Positions 14,480 to 26,500 of a stretch of 64,000 nt of DNA are shown in pieces (the first letter of the stretch is position 1; every line of letters starts with the position of its first letter). Below the pieces are notes generated by a model. The model had not been told where the DNA came from, searched no databases, and saw nothing but the letters and a program-made list of their open reading frames with translations. The position numbers and the translations under genes were made by a program. The stretch covers positions 2,180 to 66,179 of IMG/VR virus record IMGVR_UViG_3300030118_004979, one strand, 5' to 3'. The DNA is from a virus.

Positions 14480-15507
14480 TATAATAATATATAATTTATA
14501 CCAACTTTAAAATCATACCACTCTCTATTCCAATACTTATTGTATTTACCCTCTGCAAACAAACCTAAATTTTTATTGTACTTATAACCAAATATCATAC
14601 CGCCTGAATAATCTGTCCATTGCCCATCTATATATTCATGATAGCTATATTCATTATTCATATTATAATGATATGGTAAAATATTTGCCCATGCATGCAA
14701 CCAATACATTTTCGTGTAATAGTAATAATCAAAACCTAATACCAATGAGTGATTCCATTTAGCAGATAATTCATTTCTCTTTTTCTCTACATAATCTCTT
14801 AATACAGTAGGTATAATTACTTCTTTCCAAACATCAGAGGATGTTGCTACTATATTACCATCAGGATCTTTATATTCATTATTAAATACATCTATATTAT
14901 AACCCTCTTGTATAGCTAAATATGTATAATGAATATCTCCATTATCCAAAACCCATTCTTCTAAAGGATCATAACCATAAGGCTCTGCTATACGCTGTAC
15001 AGCACCTATGTTGAAAGATAAATTATTATTATATTTATGTCTATATCTTTGAGATGCTTCGTAGTATTTTATGTCTGCAAAACCATCTTGTAAATATTCT
15101 ATTTTAGTTAACCAGCTATTATCAACATATCTAATAAAATAATGCTGATCTAAATAGTCATCTCCTTCTTGTCTTTTTTTATTAAACTCAAATAAAAATT
15201 CTAGCCCGCTAACTTTACCTAAAGTAGCAGCGTCTGACCATGATGTCTCAGTTCCATCGTAAAATGTTTGTGCTTTATTTTCATATCCAAACCTAGCTAT
15301 TTTTCTAATACCTAAGCTTAAATTGTAATCAAAAGGAGTTTTTACAGTATTTGTTTGTAATCCATTCTGAATAGAATAAACATCTACATCTGATATAGAA
15401 GTTCCACCGTTAGCGGCAACATAAAATGTAGAAAATTTTAAATATTTATTTATTTGGGCATTAGTGCTAAGACTAAATAATAGTAATATGTATATAAACT
15501 TATTCAT
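14479..15507 (-). CDS. Outer-membrane beta-barrel-like protein with signal peptide
   Basis: 342 residues. Signal peptide at the start (FIYILLLFSLSTNAQ), then a long series of alternating aromatic and polar strands (for example SLVLGFDYYYYTKMYWLHAW, NLGLFAEGKYNKYWNREW) ending in a strand-like YDFKVGINYILL, as expected for an outer-membrane barrel inserted by BAM. Phage-encoded porin-like proteins can alter receptors or block superinfection; this is inference. Co-transcribed with other secreted proteins of the cassette. Confidence 0.7.
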   Translation of the reverse strand: MNKFIYILLLFSLSTNAQINKYLKFSTFYVAANGGTSISDVDVYSIQNGLQTNTVKTPFDYNLSLGIRKIARFGYENKAQTFYDGTETSWSDAATLGKVSGLEFLFEFNKKRQEGDDYLDQHYFIRYVDNSWLTKIEYLQDGFADIKYYEASQRYRHKYNNNLSFNIGAVQRIAEPYGYDPLEEWVLDNGDIHYTYLAIQEGYNIDVFNNEYKDPDGNIVATSSDVWKEVIIPTVLRDYVEKKRNELSAKWNHSLVLGFDYYYYTKMYWLHAWANILPYHYNMNNEYSYHEYIDGQWTDYSGGMIFGYKYNKNLGLFAEGKYNKYWNREWYDFKVGINYILL

Positions 15508-15784
15508 CCATTTGTAACCATTCAGAACTTCTTAATACATTAAGTATTTCTTCATGATTGTATTTTGTTTTTCCACTAAAAAAATCTACATCATTTTCAT
15601 TTTCATCTTTCCATATAGGATCATTACCCTGATATTTAACAATTGCTTTATTTTTAGATACATTATATCTTAAAAAATCTTTACTTAAATTTAATAAATA
15701 TCTGTTTCCATTTTCATCAACTCCAAAATTCAAACTATCAATGTCTGATGACTCTACTATTACATATGTATAATTATTATACAT
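15500..15784 (-). CDS. Small protein of unknown function
   Basis: 94 residues, acidic (KDENENDVDFF, LRSSEWLQMDE), with an N-terminal strand-rich stretch (MYNNYTYVIVESSDIDSLNFG) resembling the cap or shaft proteins of small fibres. Overlaps the barrel gene by 8 bases and abuts the LamG gene. No family recognised. Confidence 0.55.
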   Translation of the reverse strand: MYNNYTYVIVESSDIDSLNFGVDENGNRYLLNLSKDFLRYNVSKNKAIVKYQGNDPIWKDENENDVDFFSGKTKYNHEEILNVLRSSEWLQMDE

Positions 15785-17076
15785 TATCTTAAACTTGTTG
15801 AAACTAAACTAGCATCAGCAACTGCAAACGCTGCACCACCAGTATATTTTTTTAAACTTGCAGAATGAACTTCATAAAATCCACCTACGCTTAATGTAGT
15901 TAAAGGAAATATATGTATTCTTTGATCTGTGTTGTCTATACATTTAAATACATTTTCAACTATTGTAGGCACATTAGCTACTGTACTAGTAGTAGCTCCA
16001 TGAGTTGTATTTGTAGTATCAACGGCAGAAGTTAATTTTTGCACAGCACATCTTACATTGCTACCATCTGATGTAAGTACAACAGCTCTAAATACATAAA
16101 AATCACCAATAGTTAAGTCACTACTTACAGTATGATATATTCTTTGATGAAAACTTGATGTGCATTGTGTGTTGATAGTACACCTTACACCACCCCCATC
16201 TAAAGCTGTAAATGTTCTAACACCAGAATCTCCACTATTTTTTTCTATTGTCCAATCATTAATACTAAAATTAGATCCTAATCTTGCACTATCTGAAGAA
16301 GTTCCGTGTGAACTTAAATCAGAGTTTTCTACTAGCTCTGATCCCAAGGCTGTATTTTTTAAATTAAAAATAACAGATGTTGAATCTTGTATACCATCTA
16401 CTATACCTGTTCCAAATTTATACCATGCTAATAAATTACCACTTGCAGATCCGTCATTATGATTAAAAGTTTTTCCACCATTATATATTTCTGTCATTTG
16501 ATCATCTGTAAGAGCTGTATTATAAATAGCCATATCACCAAGCTTTCCATGATGAGATGAAGCACCTGTTCCATTAGCTGCTCTTCCAAATTGAAGCCTA
16601 TTAAATGTGCCTACTACCTCTTCATCTATTATTGTTATGGCACTTAGTGTAGCTGGATCAATTCTAGTTCCATTAAAAAATAAAGATAATTGAGGTGTTG
16701 CAGTATTGTATACCATGGCTAAATGATTAAAATCATCAGATTCTACTGCGTCTTTTGGTCTATCTAAAACAGTACTGACTGTTGTTCCTTCCGATTTGTA
16801 TATAGCTCTAAAACGTTCATCAGCTGTTATATATTGTAATTCTATTTTATTATTTCCATCAGTATCTTTACATGCGCTAAAAAATGCTTCATTACCATTA
16901 CTTGTGTTTATCTTTACCCAAACACTAACAGAGCCTTGTTGAAATCCTATTAAAGATGCTAATGTAGAAGCGTCCACATAATCACCAGTTCCATCAAGTT
17001 CTAAAACTCTTTTTGTAGTGGTTGCAAATCTTTTTTTACTATTTGCTAAACTTAATGAACTAGCTACACCTAACAT
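15784..17076 (-). CDS. LamG/jelly-roll lectin domain virion adhesin
   Basis: 430 residues. Residues 25-210 show the concanavalin-like LamG pattern: LELDGTGDYVDAS at the first strand, GSVSVWVKINTSNGN, FNHLAMVYNTATPQLSLFFNG and the end motif HHGKLGDMAIYNTALTDDQMTEIYNGG. These domains bind glycans or proteins and are common in phage receptor-binding proteins. The C-terminal 200 residues are beta-rich. It lies just downstream of the giant cargo and tail genes, fitting a tail-associated adhesin that contacts the host surface. Confidence 0.75.
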   Translation of the reverse strand: MLGVASSLSLANSKKRFATTTKRVLELDGTGDYVDASTLASLIGFQQGSVSVWVKINTSNGNEAFFSACKDTDGNNKIELQYITADERFRAIYKSEGTTVSTVLDRPKDAVESDDFNHLAMVYNTATPQLSLFFNGTRIDPATLSAITIIDEEVVGTFNRLQFGRAANGTGASSHHGKLGDMAIYNTALTDDQMTEIYNGGKTFNHNDGSASGNLLAWYKFGTGIVDGIQDSTSVIFNLKNTALGSELVENSDLSSHGTSSDSARLGSNFSINDWTIEKNSGDSGVRTFTALDGGGVRCTINTQCTSSFHQRIYHTVSSDLTIGDFYVFRAVVLTSDGSNVRCAVQKLTSAVDTTNTTHGATTSTVANVPTIVENVFKCIDNTDQRIHIFPLTTLSVGGFYEVHSASLKKYTGGAAFAVADASLVSTSLR

Positions 17077-17483
17077 CAGTCACCAATATACGCTATAACT
17101 GCACCCGTGTTTATTGCTATTCTTTTGTATCTTCCAACTATTGTTGTTCCTAAAGGAAATGTTTGTGCGTTTGTAAGCTCTTGACCTCCACCGCCAGACT
17201 CTAATGTTTCAGAACCCACTGCTATTGAATGTGATCCTCCATTTGCACCTCCTGAATATATATCAGCACCAGATGTACCTTCTGTAGTAACGTACTGCAT
17301 ATCGCCCTTATTTGTATCTGCTACTAAACCACCATGTGTATCAAAAGTAGTATTTTGATCTAATATAAGTATAGCTACAAATACTTTATTTAAAGGTGGT
17401 GTTATTACTCCAGAACTACCAGATGTAAAAACTGATCCTAATTGACCAAAGCTTTTATTATATAAATCATCTATATTTGCCAT
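17076..17483 (-). CDS. Small beta-rich structural protein
   Basis: 135 residues, Gly/Thr/Ser-rich: NKVFVAILILDQNTTFDTHGG, then IYSGGANGGSHSIAVG and a Gly-rich stretch. The style matches small virion or fibre-associated proteins. It has its own -7 promoter element at 17496-17503, 13 bases upstream of its ATG, so it may be more abundant than the giant protein encoded upstream. Function unknown. Confidence 0.6.
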   Translation of the reverse strand: MANIDDLYNKSFGQLGSVFTSGSSGVITPPLNKVFVAILILDQNTTFDTHGGLVADTNKGDMQYVTTEGTSGADIYSGGANGGSHSIAVGSETLESGGGGQELTNAQTFPLGTTIVGRYKRIAINTGAVIAYIGD

Positions 17484-17495
17484 AATTTTTTTTTA

Positions 17496-17503
17496 CAAAG
17501 TTA
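17496..17503 (-). promoter_or_regulatory. Promoter -7 element (TAACTTTG)
   Basis: TAACTTTG on the - strand, in the 26-base gap after the giant gene, followed by TAAAAAAAAATT and the ATG of the 135-residue gene. The same octamer occurs at 1929 (+) and 56947 (-). No clear -33 box. It lets the adhesin and secreted cassette be expressed apart from the giant protein. Confidence 0.5.
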
Positions 17504-17509
17504 ATAAAT

Positions 17510-20500
17510 TTATTCTTTTTCTAGAGACGTCACCTCACCAACATACTTAACTGCTTTTTTAGCAGTGCCTATACTAGAAGGTATAATAGTATAATTAACA
17601 AAACGTCCACTATCTGTTGTAACAAATATATCTTTTTCAAGTTTTTTAAGATACTTTAATGTTACTGTATCTGGCTCATCCTCATCATCTAGCATTGATA
17701 TTAAAGCTATAATAACTGTTGCTATACCCAAGCCTCTTAAATGTGCTTTTATTTCTTCTTGTTTAGCAGGAGATAAAGATTTAAACTCATCATAAAATTG
17801 ATTCATAGAAATTTCCCCTCTAAAGTATCTTCTAACAAACTGAGCTGCAAATCTAGTTGAAGCTTGATAGCTACCTATGTTTACTTCACCAAATCTATTT
17901 ATTTCTTCACCACCAAATCTGTCATTAATTAATGTAATAAACCATTTTTTAAATTGTAAAATAGCTCTACCAAAAGAATACATAGATAATAAACTTGCAT
18001 CTAAAGCTGTATATCCTTCACCATGTAATGTAGCTATTTTATTATTAATATATCTAACCCTTTGTTCATCTATAATACCAGTGTTATATTCAGCATCTGT
18101 TAAAAAACCCAAGAAACTAGCCCCTTGTATATAGTGTTCTGTTTTATCCATAAAAATAAATGAAGCCTTTTCTATTTTACCCCATAAACCTTTTCTTTCA
18201 GATAAATGAACAAAATCATCAAAACTATGCTGAACTACTCTATATCTTTTTAATATATCTAACGCCTTGCCACGATCTTTAAAATATCTAATTTCACCTT
18301 TTACAAACTGACTTCCACCTCTTTTTCTTAACTCTTGATATTTACCTGCTAATAAATTACCAGCACCAATAGAAATATCAAAGCCTAATAATCTAAGAGA
18401 AGTAAGTTTGACAAAACCATCTATTACTTTATCTCCTGTCTTACCTACAAAACTTTGTTGTTTACCTCTTCCTAAAAATCCTTCTTTCCACCAACCTGTT
18501 AAATATTTTACTGCATTAACATTATCTAAATTTTTATTGAATGCTATTGCCGCATCTGTTAGTATAGATAAATTATTCATACCACCAAATCTTTGTAAAT
18601 CAGCTTCAGTGCCATCATACTTTTTATCACCATTACTAAATAAAGATCCACGAACAAATTCTAATAAAGCTGTATTAATATCTAAAGTAGTTAGTTCAGA
18701 CTTTATGCCTTTTCTTCTTTCATACTCCTGTATAATTTCTAAATCTAAATCTGTAGTGCCTTCTGGTTTTTCATCCATAAATCTTTTTAAAATAGCACCA
18801 TGATTTATCAAAGTATCATATTCTACATCTGATAATTGTATTAAACTACCATCTTCGTTTCTTCCTATTTTTTTAAACTTCTTAGCTTTTCTTCTTAGTT
18901 TTTCTAACTCATTTATTTTTCTACCAGTAGTTAAACTAATAGCTACTGTCCTGCCTTTATAAACTTCATTTTTCCACTCATAAAAAGTTTTTAATTTTTC
19001 TTTACCATCTAAATCTATACCCTTTACTTTTACTCTATCATAATCAGAAGAATTAATAATCATATTATATAATCCAAACAAACCACTTTTATCATATGAT
19101 TCTAATACACCCATTTGCATACCAGGCACATATGTTTCTAAAGACTTCATACCACTATCTCTTTGAGCGTCAAACATAATTTTAGTAATTGCTCTATATT
19201 CTAAATAATAATCTCTTTCTTCTTTTGTTAAATTATTTCTTTTTGTAGCATATTCTTGTTTAGATAATAATCTTATTTTACCATCTTCTTCTACTATAAT
19301 ATTTCCATATATCATTCTATATTTTTCGGATGGTCGTAGTGATGCTGACAGCCTTTCTAACACTGTTAGTCCCTTATTTTTAGATTTAACTAATGCATCA
19401 TTTTTTTCTTTTATTCTTTTTCTATAAACATTAAAACGATTTATATAGTTTGTATATTCTATTTCTGCTTGATTAATTAATTCTTGTAGCTCTGGTCTAT
19501 CACTAGTCATATTATTTGCACCTAACCAAGTTCTAAAATTAGATATATCTTTTTGTTGCGCACCATCTTCTCCTGGTATTACATATTTAAAGTTTTGTTT
19601 TTTTGCAGACTCTTGTAAAAACTTACTTTGTTTTTCAAACATTTTTTGTCCTATAGATTTTTCTATTAAATATGACATACCTTTTGTAGCTGTATTATCC
19701 ATTTTTCTAAACTGATTAGCTAGATCTACTAAGTCTTTAATAGTATACGAACTTAAAGGTTTTCTTGATAAAGTGTTTTCAAACTTTTTTACTATATTAA
19801 AATCATTAAGATATGTAGAATATCTAGTTTTAAGTATTTGATACGTTCTTGATTTTTTATCAATTACTTCACTTCTTATACCTTTATCAGCTAGCCACTG
19901 ATTAAAAGTAAACTCTTTGTCCATATCGCCTAAATAATCTTTATTGAATGATGTGTTAGGGCCTACATATTTTTTTGCCTTTCTTTTTGGTCCTTTAAAA
20001 GCATCTTCTTCTATAACTATAAATCTATCGTTTTCTGAACTCTTTTGTATTTCTTCTAATACTGAATATTTATCTTTTGGATTAACCACCATTTGTTCAG
20101 CCAACTCTAACTCTACTGTGCTACCTTCATCATACTCTCTATTTTGATCTTCTTGAATAATTCTTTCTATTTCGTTATTAATACTTTCCATATATTTTTG
20201 ATCAAAGAAAGGTGTAAATGATATAGCTTTCGGATAACCTGTAAATCCAAATTCATTAAACTCTGCTTCTAATTCAAAAATTAAATTCTTTTCTTGATCA
20301 CTAAGTTTAGCAAAACTTTTTCTTATATCGTTAATAGTTTTATATGATGTAAGTTCATTAATCTCTACTGTATTGTATGTTAATGTTTTAGTGCCATCTT
20401 TCTTTTCTACAATTTCTAATATTCTATTTAAGAATAAATTATCAGGTTTTAATTGTTGTAAATCTTCTAGCTCTTGAATTAATGTTTTAGGATCTCTAGC

Positions 20501-23500
20501 GCCATATAATAATGTCATACGTTTTTTTAAATTATTAACGATGACTTGATTTATTATTCTTGATTTTAAATGCGCTCTTTTATTATCATTTAGAAACTGT
20601 ACTGCAGATTCAGTTGTTAATAAACTCTGCATATATGGAGTATATCTTATATCTGTTACGCTTGCTCTATTTAAAAAACTATCAAACAAATTCATAGCAT
20701 GACTTACTATAGGATTACTTTTACTATCTCCTAATGTATATGGTATATTTAATCCAACTTTTGTTTTTCTTGTTTTAATGTTTACAGTCTCTGGATTTAT
20801 TATAATTTCATTATTAATTATTTCTTCTATTTGATCTCTTATAATTTTTAACTCTAATGGATTTTTTTCTATACTTTGATGCACCGTAAATGCTTTACCA
20901 AAAGGTCTAACTACATCATTATTAAACTGCTGTAAACCATACAACATTAATACAACATCTATGTTAGCAGATCTATCATTATTTAATAAATCTTGTATAT
21001 TTATATTAACACCATCTTTTAGTCTATTAGATAGTTTTGTCCAGTTTGTTTTGCTAGATAAGTTTTTACCTAATTTTTCATTTTGCAAAAAAGTTATTAA
21101 AGAATTAAATGACATATCATATTCTTTACCAAACATTTTTTCTATATCACTGTTTCTTGAAACATAACTTTTGCTTTGACCTTTTTTAAAAGCCATGTAT
21201 TTTTTTACAATAGGGCTATTAAATATTAAAGATATATCTTCAAGACTATACCCTAATCTTCTAAGTGTTACATATGGAAATATACTTTGGTAGTTTAATC
21301 CAAGTTTTTCTGCATATTGATATTTAGCATTATCTAATACTATATTTAATAACTGTGCCACACCATACCAATTACCTGTATTGTTTTCTAATGTAGTATC
21401 ATCAAAAAATTGAGTAACTTCTCTAGTCTCTCCTTGTAAGTTTGTAAATGATATATTAAAAGGTAGTTGTTCATTGTTATTAGAAAATACATTATATACT
21501 CTTTGTAACGCCGCAACAATACCTACTAGACGTTTAGAAGGAACATTCTCTTCAAACATTTTAGCATCACCCTGTGGTAATAATTGTGTAGGTATATCAA
21601 TTTTTGATAGCTCTGTATTTTTTTCTACACTTTCAATAGATTTTTTAGACACTTCGTCAAAGTCTATATTAGATTGTAATTCATTTTTCTTTTCTGCTTT
21701 ACTTACTAGTTGTATATACTTATCAAAAAAATCATTAGTCTTTAATCTCCAGCTTTTATTTTTAACTTTAGTTTCAATATCTGTCCATTTAAAATTCATA
21801 TGCACAGAATCTCCATCTAAATCTGCACCCCAATATGAACTTACTTTTGCAGGTATAGATATATTAGAAGATGGAGTGTTAGCCAATCTATCGTGAAACT
21901 CTTTAACAATAAATACAGCGCTACTTACTTTACCATGTGCTGGTATTCTTGTGCCTATAAATATATCTCCTATATTTACTCCTTGAGCTTTAAGATATTC
22001 AGGAACCCATGCTTCTGATACAATTATATTTGGATTCTCTTCTCTTAAATCTAATATAGCAGATTCAAAATCACTTTTATTCTGTTCATTAGTAAACTTA
22101 TCTGCGATAAAATTACCATTATCATCAAAGTAATCATCAGGAGTTTTGTAAGATTGTAATCCTAAGCCTAAACTAGAACTTTGATATGCTATAGATCCTT
22201 TAGTATACATTTTAGTACCCTTGTGCGCTATACGCCCACCAGCTATAGAATTGTATATAGAATTTAAATATGGATATCTAGGATCAGTAAAACCAAACAT
22301 AGAGTCTACTAGTATACCAAAAACCTCTGGACTCATTGAAGTTTTGAATGAATCTCTTTCTTTTATCACATCATCTTGTGTTGCACCCTCATCTTTAATT
22401 AAAGCTTTATTTCTTTCTATATTATTAGCTTCCATTACTTCTTTTCTAAGCTGTAGCATTTCATTTACTAAGGCTTGTTCATCAACACCTATATTAGTAA
22501 CTAAATGATAGAATAACTGTGACGGAAAAAATCTTTCGTTAGATTGTTTATCTAATTCTAATTGTATACCTAATCCTTCACCTGATAATGGTGTATATCC
22601 ATCTTGCATATATAATTCATTCTGTAATCTATTTATTGTATCTATATCTTCATTTACATCATAAACATACTTAGATCCTTGTGGTCCAGAAACACCATCT
22701 TTAAATACTTTAGTAGAAGACTCTGAAACGGCCATAACTAAATTACCATGTTTAAATATATTATCTCCTTTAAAATCTTCTATGGTATTTTCAGATATCA
22801 TTCTATGTCTTTCTCTTAAAACATCTGCAATTTTTTTCAACTCAGGACTTGCTTGTTCCATTTTAGGTGTTAATGGATGCACAGCATATTTTAAATATAC
22901 TGTTTCTCCAGATTTTATATCTGTATGATAATATACAAATTTTAAAACACTACCTACTTTTTGTATATCTCCATACTTGGAGGCTACAGCCTCTATTTGT
23001 TCTGGCAACATATAACCCATAGCATCATTTTCTATATAGTTATTTTCTTCTTCAGTGGTTATATTTAAATTATCATCTACATATAAGTCTTTAAATATTA
23101 CAGGCTCTACTCCAACATTTTTATCAAACTCTGTATGACTTGCAATAGCACCCGCAGCTCTTTTTATATAATCTGTCTCGCTTTGTGATTGTCTATGATC
23201 ATGTATAAAAACTTGTTGAGCCATAAACTTATTAGCTAGATATGATGTTAAGAATGCATCATAGGCTTCTCTTTTATTTTTTATTGCATTGTATTGCGTG
23301 TTACCTTCATATAGTTCTAGATTATTTTTAATATAATCGCTAAATTGTTTTACTAATTCAGGCATTTCTTTAATAGATAAATTACCATCTTTTTCTACAA
23401 TTGTGTACGGAAATATATCTTGACCTTTTGTATATTTAGCATTTATAGCAGGATTATTTTTAAGTTTAGTTAATATAATATTTTTCATATTAGTATTATG

Positions 23501-26500
23501 AGCAGCAAAACTTTGTACATAATACCTTCTGCTTTTATCTGAAAATACAGCTATAGGCTGACTATATGTAAAACCTTCTGTGTTTTTCTTTTGATTATAT
23601 ATTCCTATAAAATTAAAAAAATCACTAGCAGTTAATTCTGTTGAAGTTAAAGCATTTAATGTTAATGACATATCTTCAAATTCTACACCTTCTTTGGATG
23701 ATATAAAATATCTCATTAATCCAGAGTTTATTTCTATACCAAATGGGTTTTGTAATATATTACCCTCTTCATTTAATAATAAACCTTTTTGTAATTTATT
23801 ACGTAATATTTCTGTATATATATTATTTTCTGGACTTAGTATATTAGATGAATCAAAATTATAGTCTTTACTAACTAACTCGGCTAATCTCATAGATTTA
23901 TTATGTAAGCTATTTTGTTTGTTAAATATACTTACGCCTTGTTTTTCTACATTATCAACAATTGATAAAAAGTTTTTTGATCTTGACAATACAAGCCCTT
24001 GTGTTAATATTTGTCTTATTTCTTTTTGCCCTTTAAGATCTTTACCAACTTGATATTTAAAAAATCCAGTAGGTTTAAATTTATCTGTAGTTGGTTCAAA
24101 TTCATTTTTACCTTTATATACAACCCATGTTTTATCATTATCAAGCTTTATAGTTTTTCTTCTTGAGCCAGACTTTGTTGTAAAACCTATTTCTTTAAAA
24201 TTAAAAAATATGTCTTCTAAATATTGTTGCTTATCATCAAATAGTATAGGGTTGTTAAGTAAGGCCTGTTTATCAATTAATAATCCTTTTGGGCTATCGT
24301 CTAATAAAACACCTAATATTTCTTCTGCCGCTTCTCTTCTTGCAACTTTATCCTTAGGATCTACTTTAAATAAATTTGTATATATCTTTGCAATCTTATC
24401 ATGCTTGCTTGTTCTGTCCTTTTGTAATATGTCTAATATAGATTTTAAAGCATTATCTTCTACAGAACTACTAGTAGCTGTATATTTTTTCCAAGTTCTT
24501 TTACCTTCTTTATCTATAATTAAAGTATTGTTCATTAAAGTTTCTATCTGTAACCCATCTAATGGTGATTTTAATTCAATAATTTTTGCATTAGTTACAT
24601 CAGAATTTTGATAAACACTATCTAAAACAGTTAACATAGATTTTATTTCATGATTAGTGCTTTTTCTTAATAGCATTACAAAATCAAAAGGTTCATTCTT
24701 AGTAGATTTAGAAATAGTTAAAAGCTCATGCAATAAATTTTTTCTATCCATTGGTATTGCAGGATTTTTATAGTTGAATAATGCTACTATTTTTCTAGTA
24801 AATGCAGATAGTGTAGTGGGTAAAGCAATATCTTTTTCTTCTCTAGCATTTAAATCATTTTGATTTTCTGAATCTTCTGAAACATCTTCTATAGTTTCTG
24901 TACTTAAACCTATTTGGTTAATAGCTTTATCTAATCTTTGATCTGCAATTTTAAGTTGATTTCTTTTTGTTGTTTGAATTACTATAGCCCTTACATAATC
25001 TCTAATTTTAAATAATTCATCATCAGACAATCTATGATCTTTTTTCAAATCATTCATTACATTTCTTACTATTTCATCTTCAGTTAAGTTTCTGCCTATA
25101 TAGTCACCTATTGATGCATGAACAACTGAATATCCAGAAACTTTTTTTAGTCTTGAATTAGAAGCTTTTTTCATAGACGCCCTAGCTGGATTGCTTACTG
25201 TAGGTATTGTATTTCTATCTGAACCAAAATCTAATAAAACATGTTTAATAGCAGCCTCTAAATCTAGATCTCCTATATTGTCAACAGAAAGATTTAATAG
25301 CTCTAGCGCTTCCTTTTCTGTTGTAAGATTTTTTATGTCTTTATAAAATTCAATTAAATCTTGTCTTAACTGTTCTTGTGCTTTTGTACCTTCTATCACT
25401 GTTTGTGATGTACCATAAGAATATGCTTCTAAAGCTCTAGTAAAGGATTCTTCTATTAAAGGTTCTTGTAAATCTATTCTAACTTCTTTATGACCTAATG
25501 ATTTAAGTTGTGTTCGTAGTTCTGTAAACAACTCATTCATTCTGTTATTATCATTTTTTCTTTCTGCTCTAGCTAAATTGTTTACAATATCTGTAAGTAC
25601 ATTACTATCCAAAACTTTATTGGAAGATTTTTCTTGACTATAAAATTCACCAACTGTAATTTTTTGCCCATTAATATTCATTAATGTAAGCTCAGGATAA
25701 AGTAATTTAGTTGTTTTGAATATACCTGACTTATATATAACTTTTCTAATACGCTTCATTAAAGGCGTATCTTTCATTAATCCATAATAAACATGACCAG
25801 CTTCGTGAATTATATCACTTTGTCTAGCGCCATCTATGTTTACAATTACACTACTTCCTAGAGCAAAAGCCACTGATCTTTGACCATACGAATCTATTAG
25901 TTGTTGTGATGTTAGATATCCTTTATATCCAGGAAACTTTTTATCAATAATACTTTTAACTAAATTGTATTCATATAAGTTAGTTCTATGAAAGTTTCTT
26001 GTAAAGTTTTCATCAATGTTAGGCTCTTCTGTAGGTAATGCTGTAGATGGTTTGAAAGAATCATATATTTTTTTTGTTCTTTCTTTTATTTCATCAATTA
26101 CTTTTTTAGTTATATTTTTTGGATCAGATTTTTTAGCTCTTTTTTTAAGAGTTTGTTTAAAATCCCTTTGAGCAACCTTACCTACTTGTTCACCATTTAT
26201 CTTTACAATTATTTCAGATTCGTATAATTGATCACCAAACTGATAAAACAAATCACCATCTATATCTACTACATTATCTTGTCCAACCTGTGGTTTACGA
26301 ACCTCTAGTTCTATATTGACATCTTCATCGCTTTGTACAAATTTATCTGATACACCTGCTTGATCTACATAAGATATGGTTTCATCATCTTTGACTATAG
26401 TATAATATACTAAACCTCTACCTTTTTCTATTTTAGCTTTTGGAATGGTTCTAGATCCTGCAGATTCTACCCTTTTATAGTCCTTAGTTTTAGGAACTAC

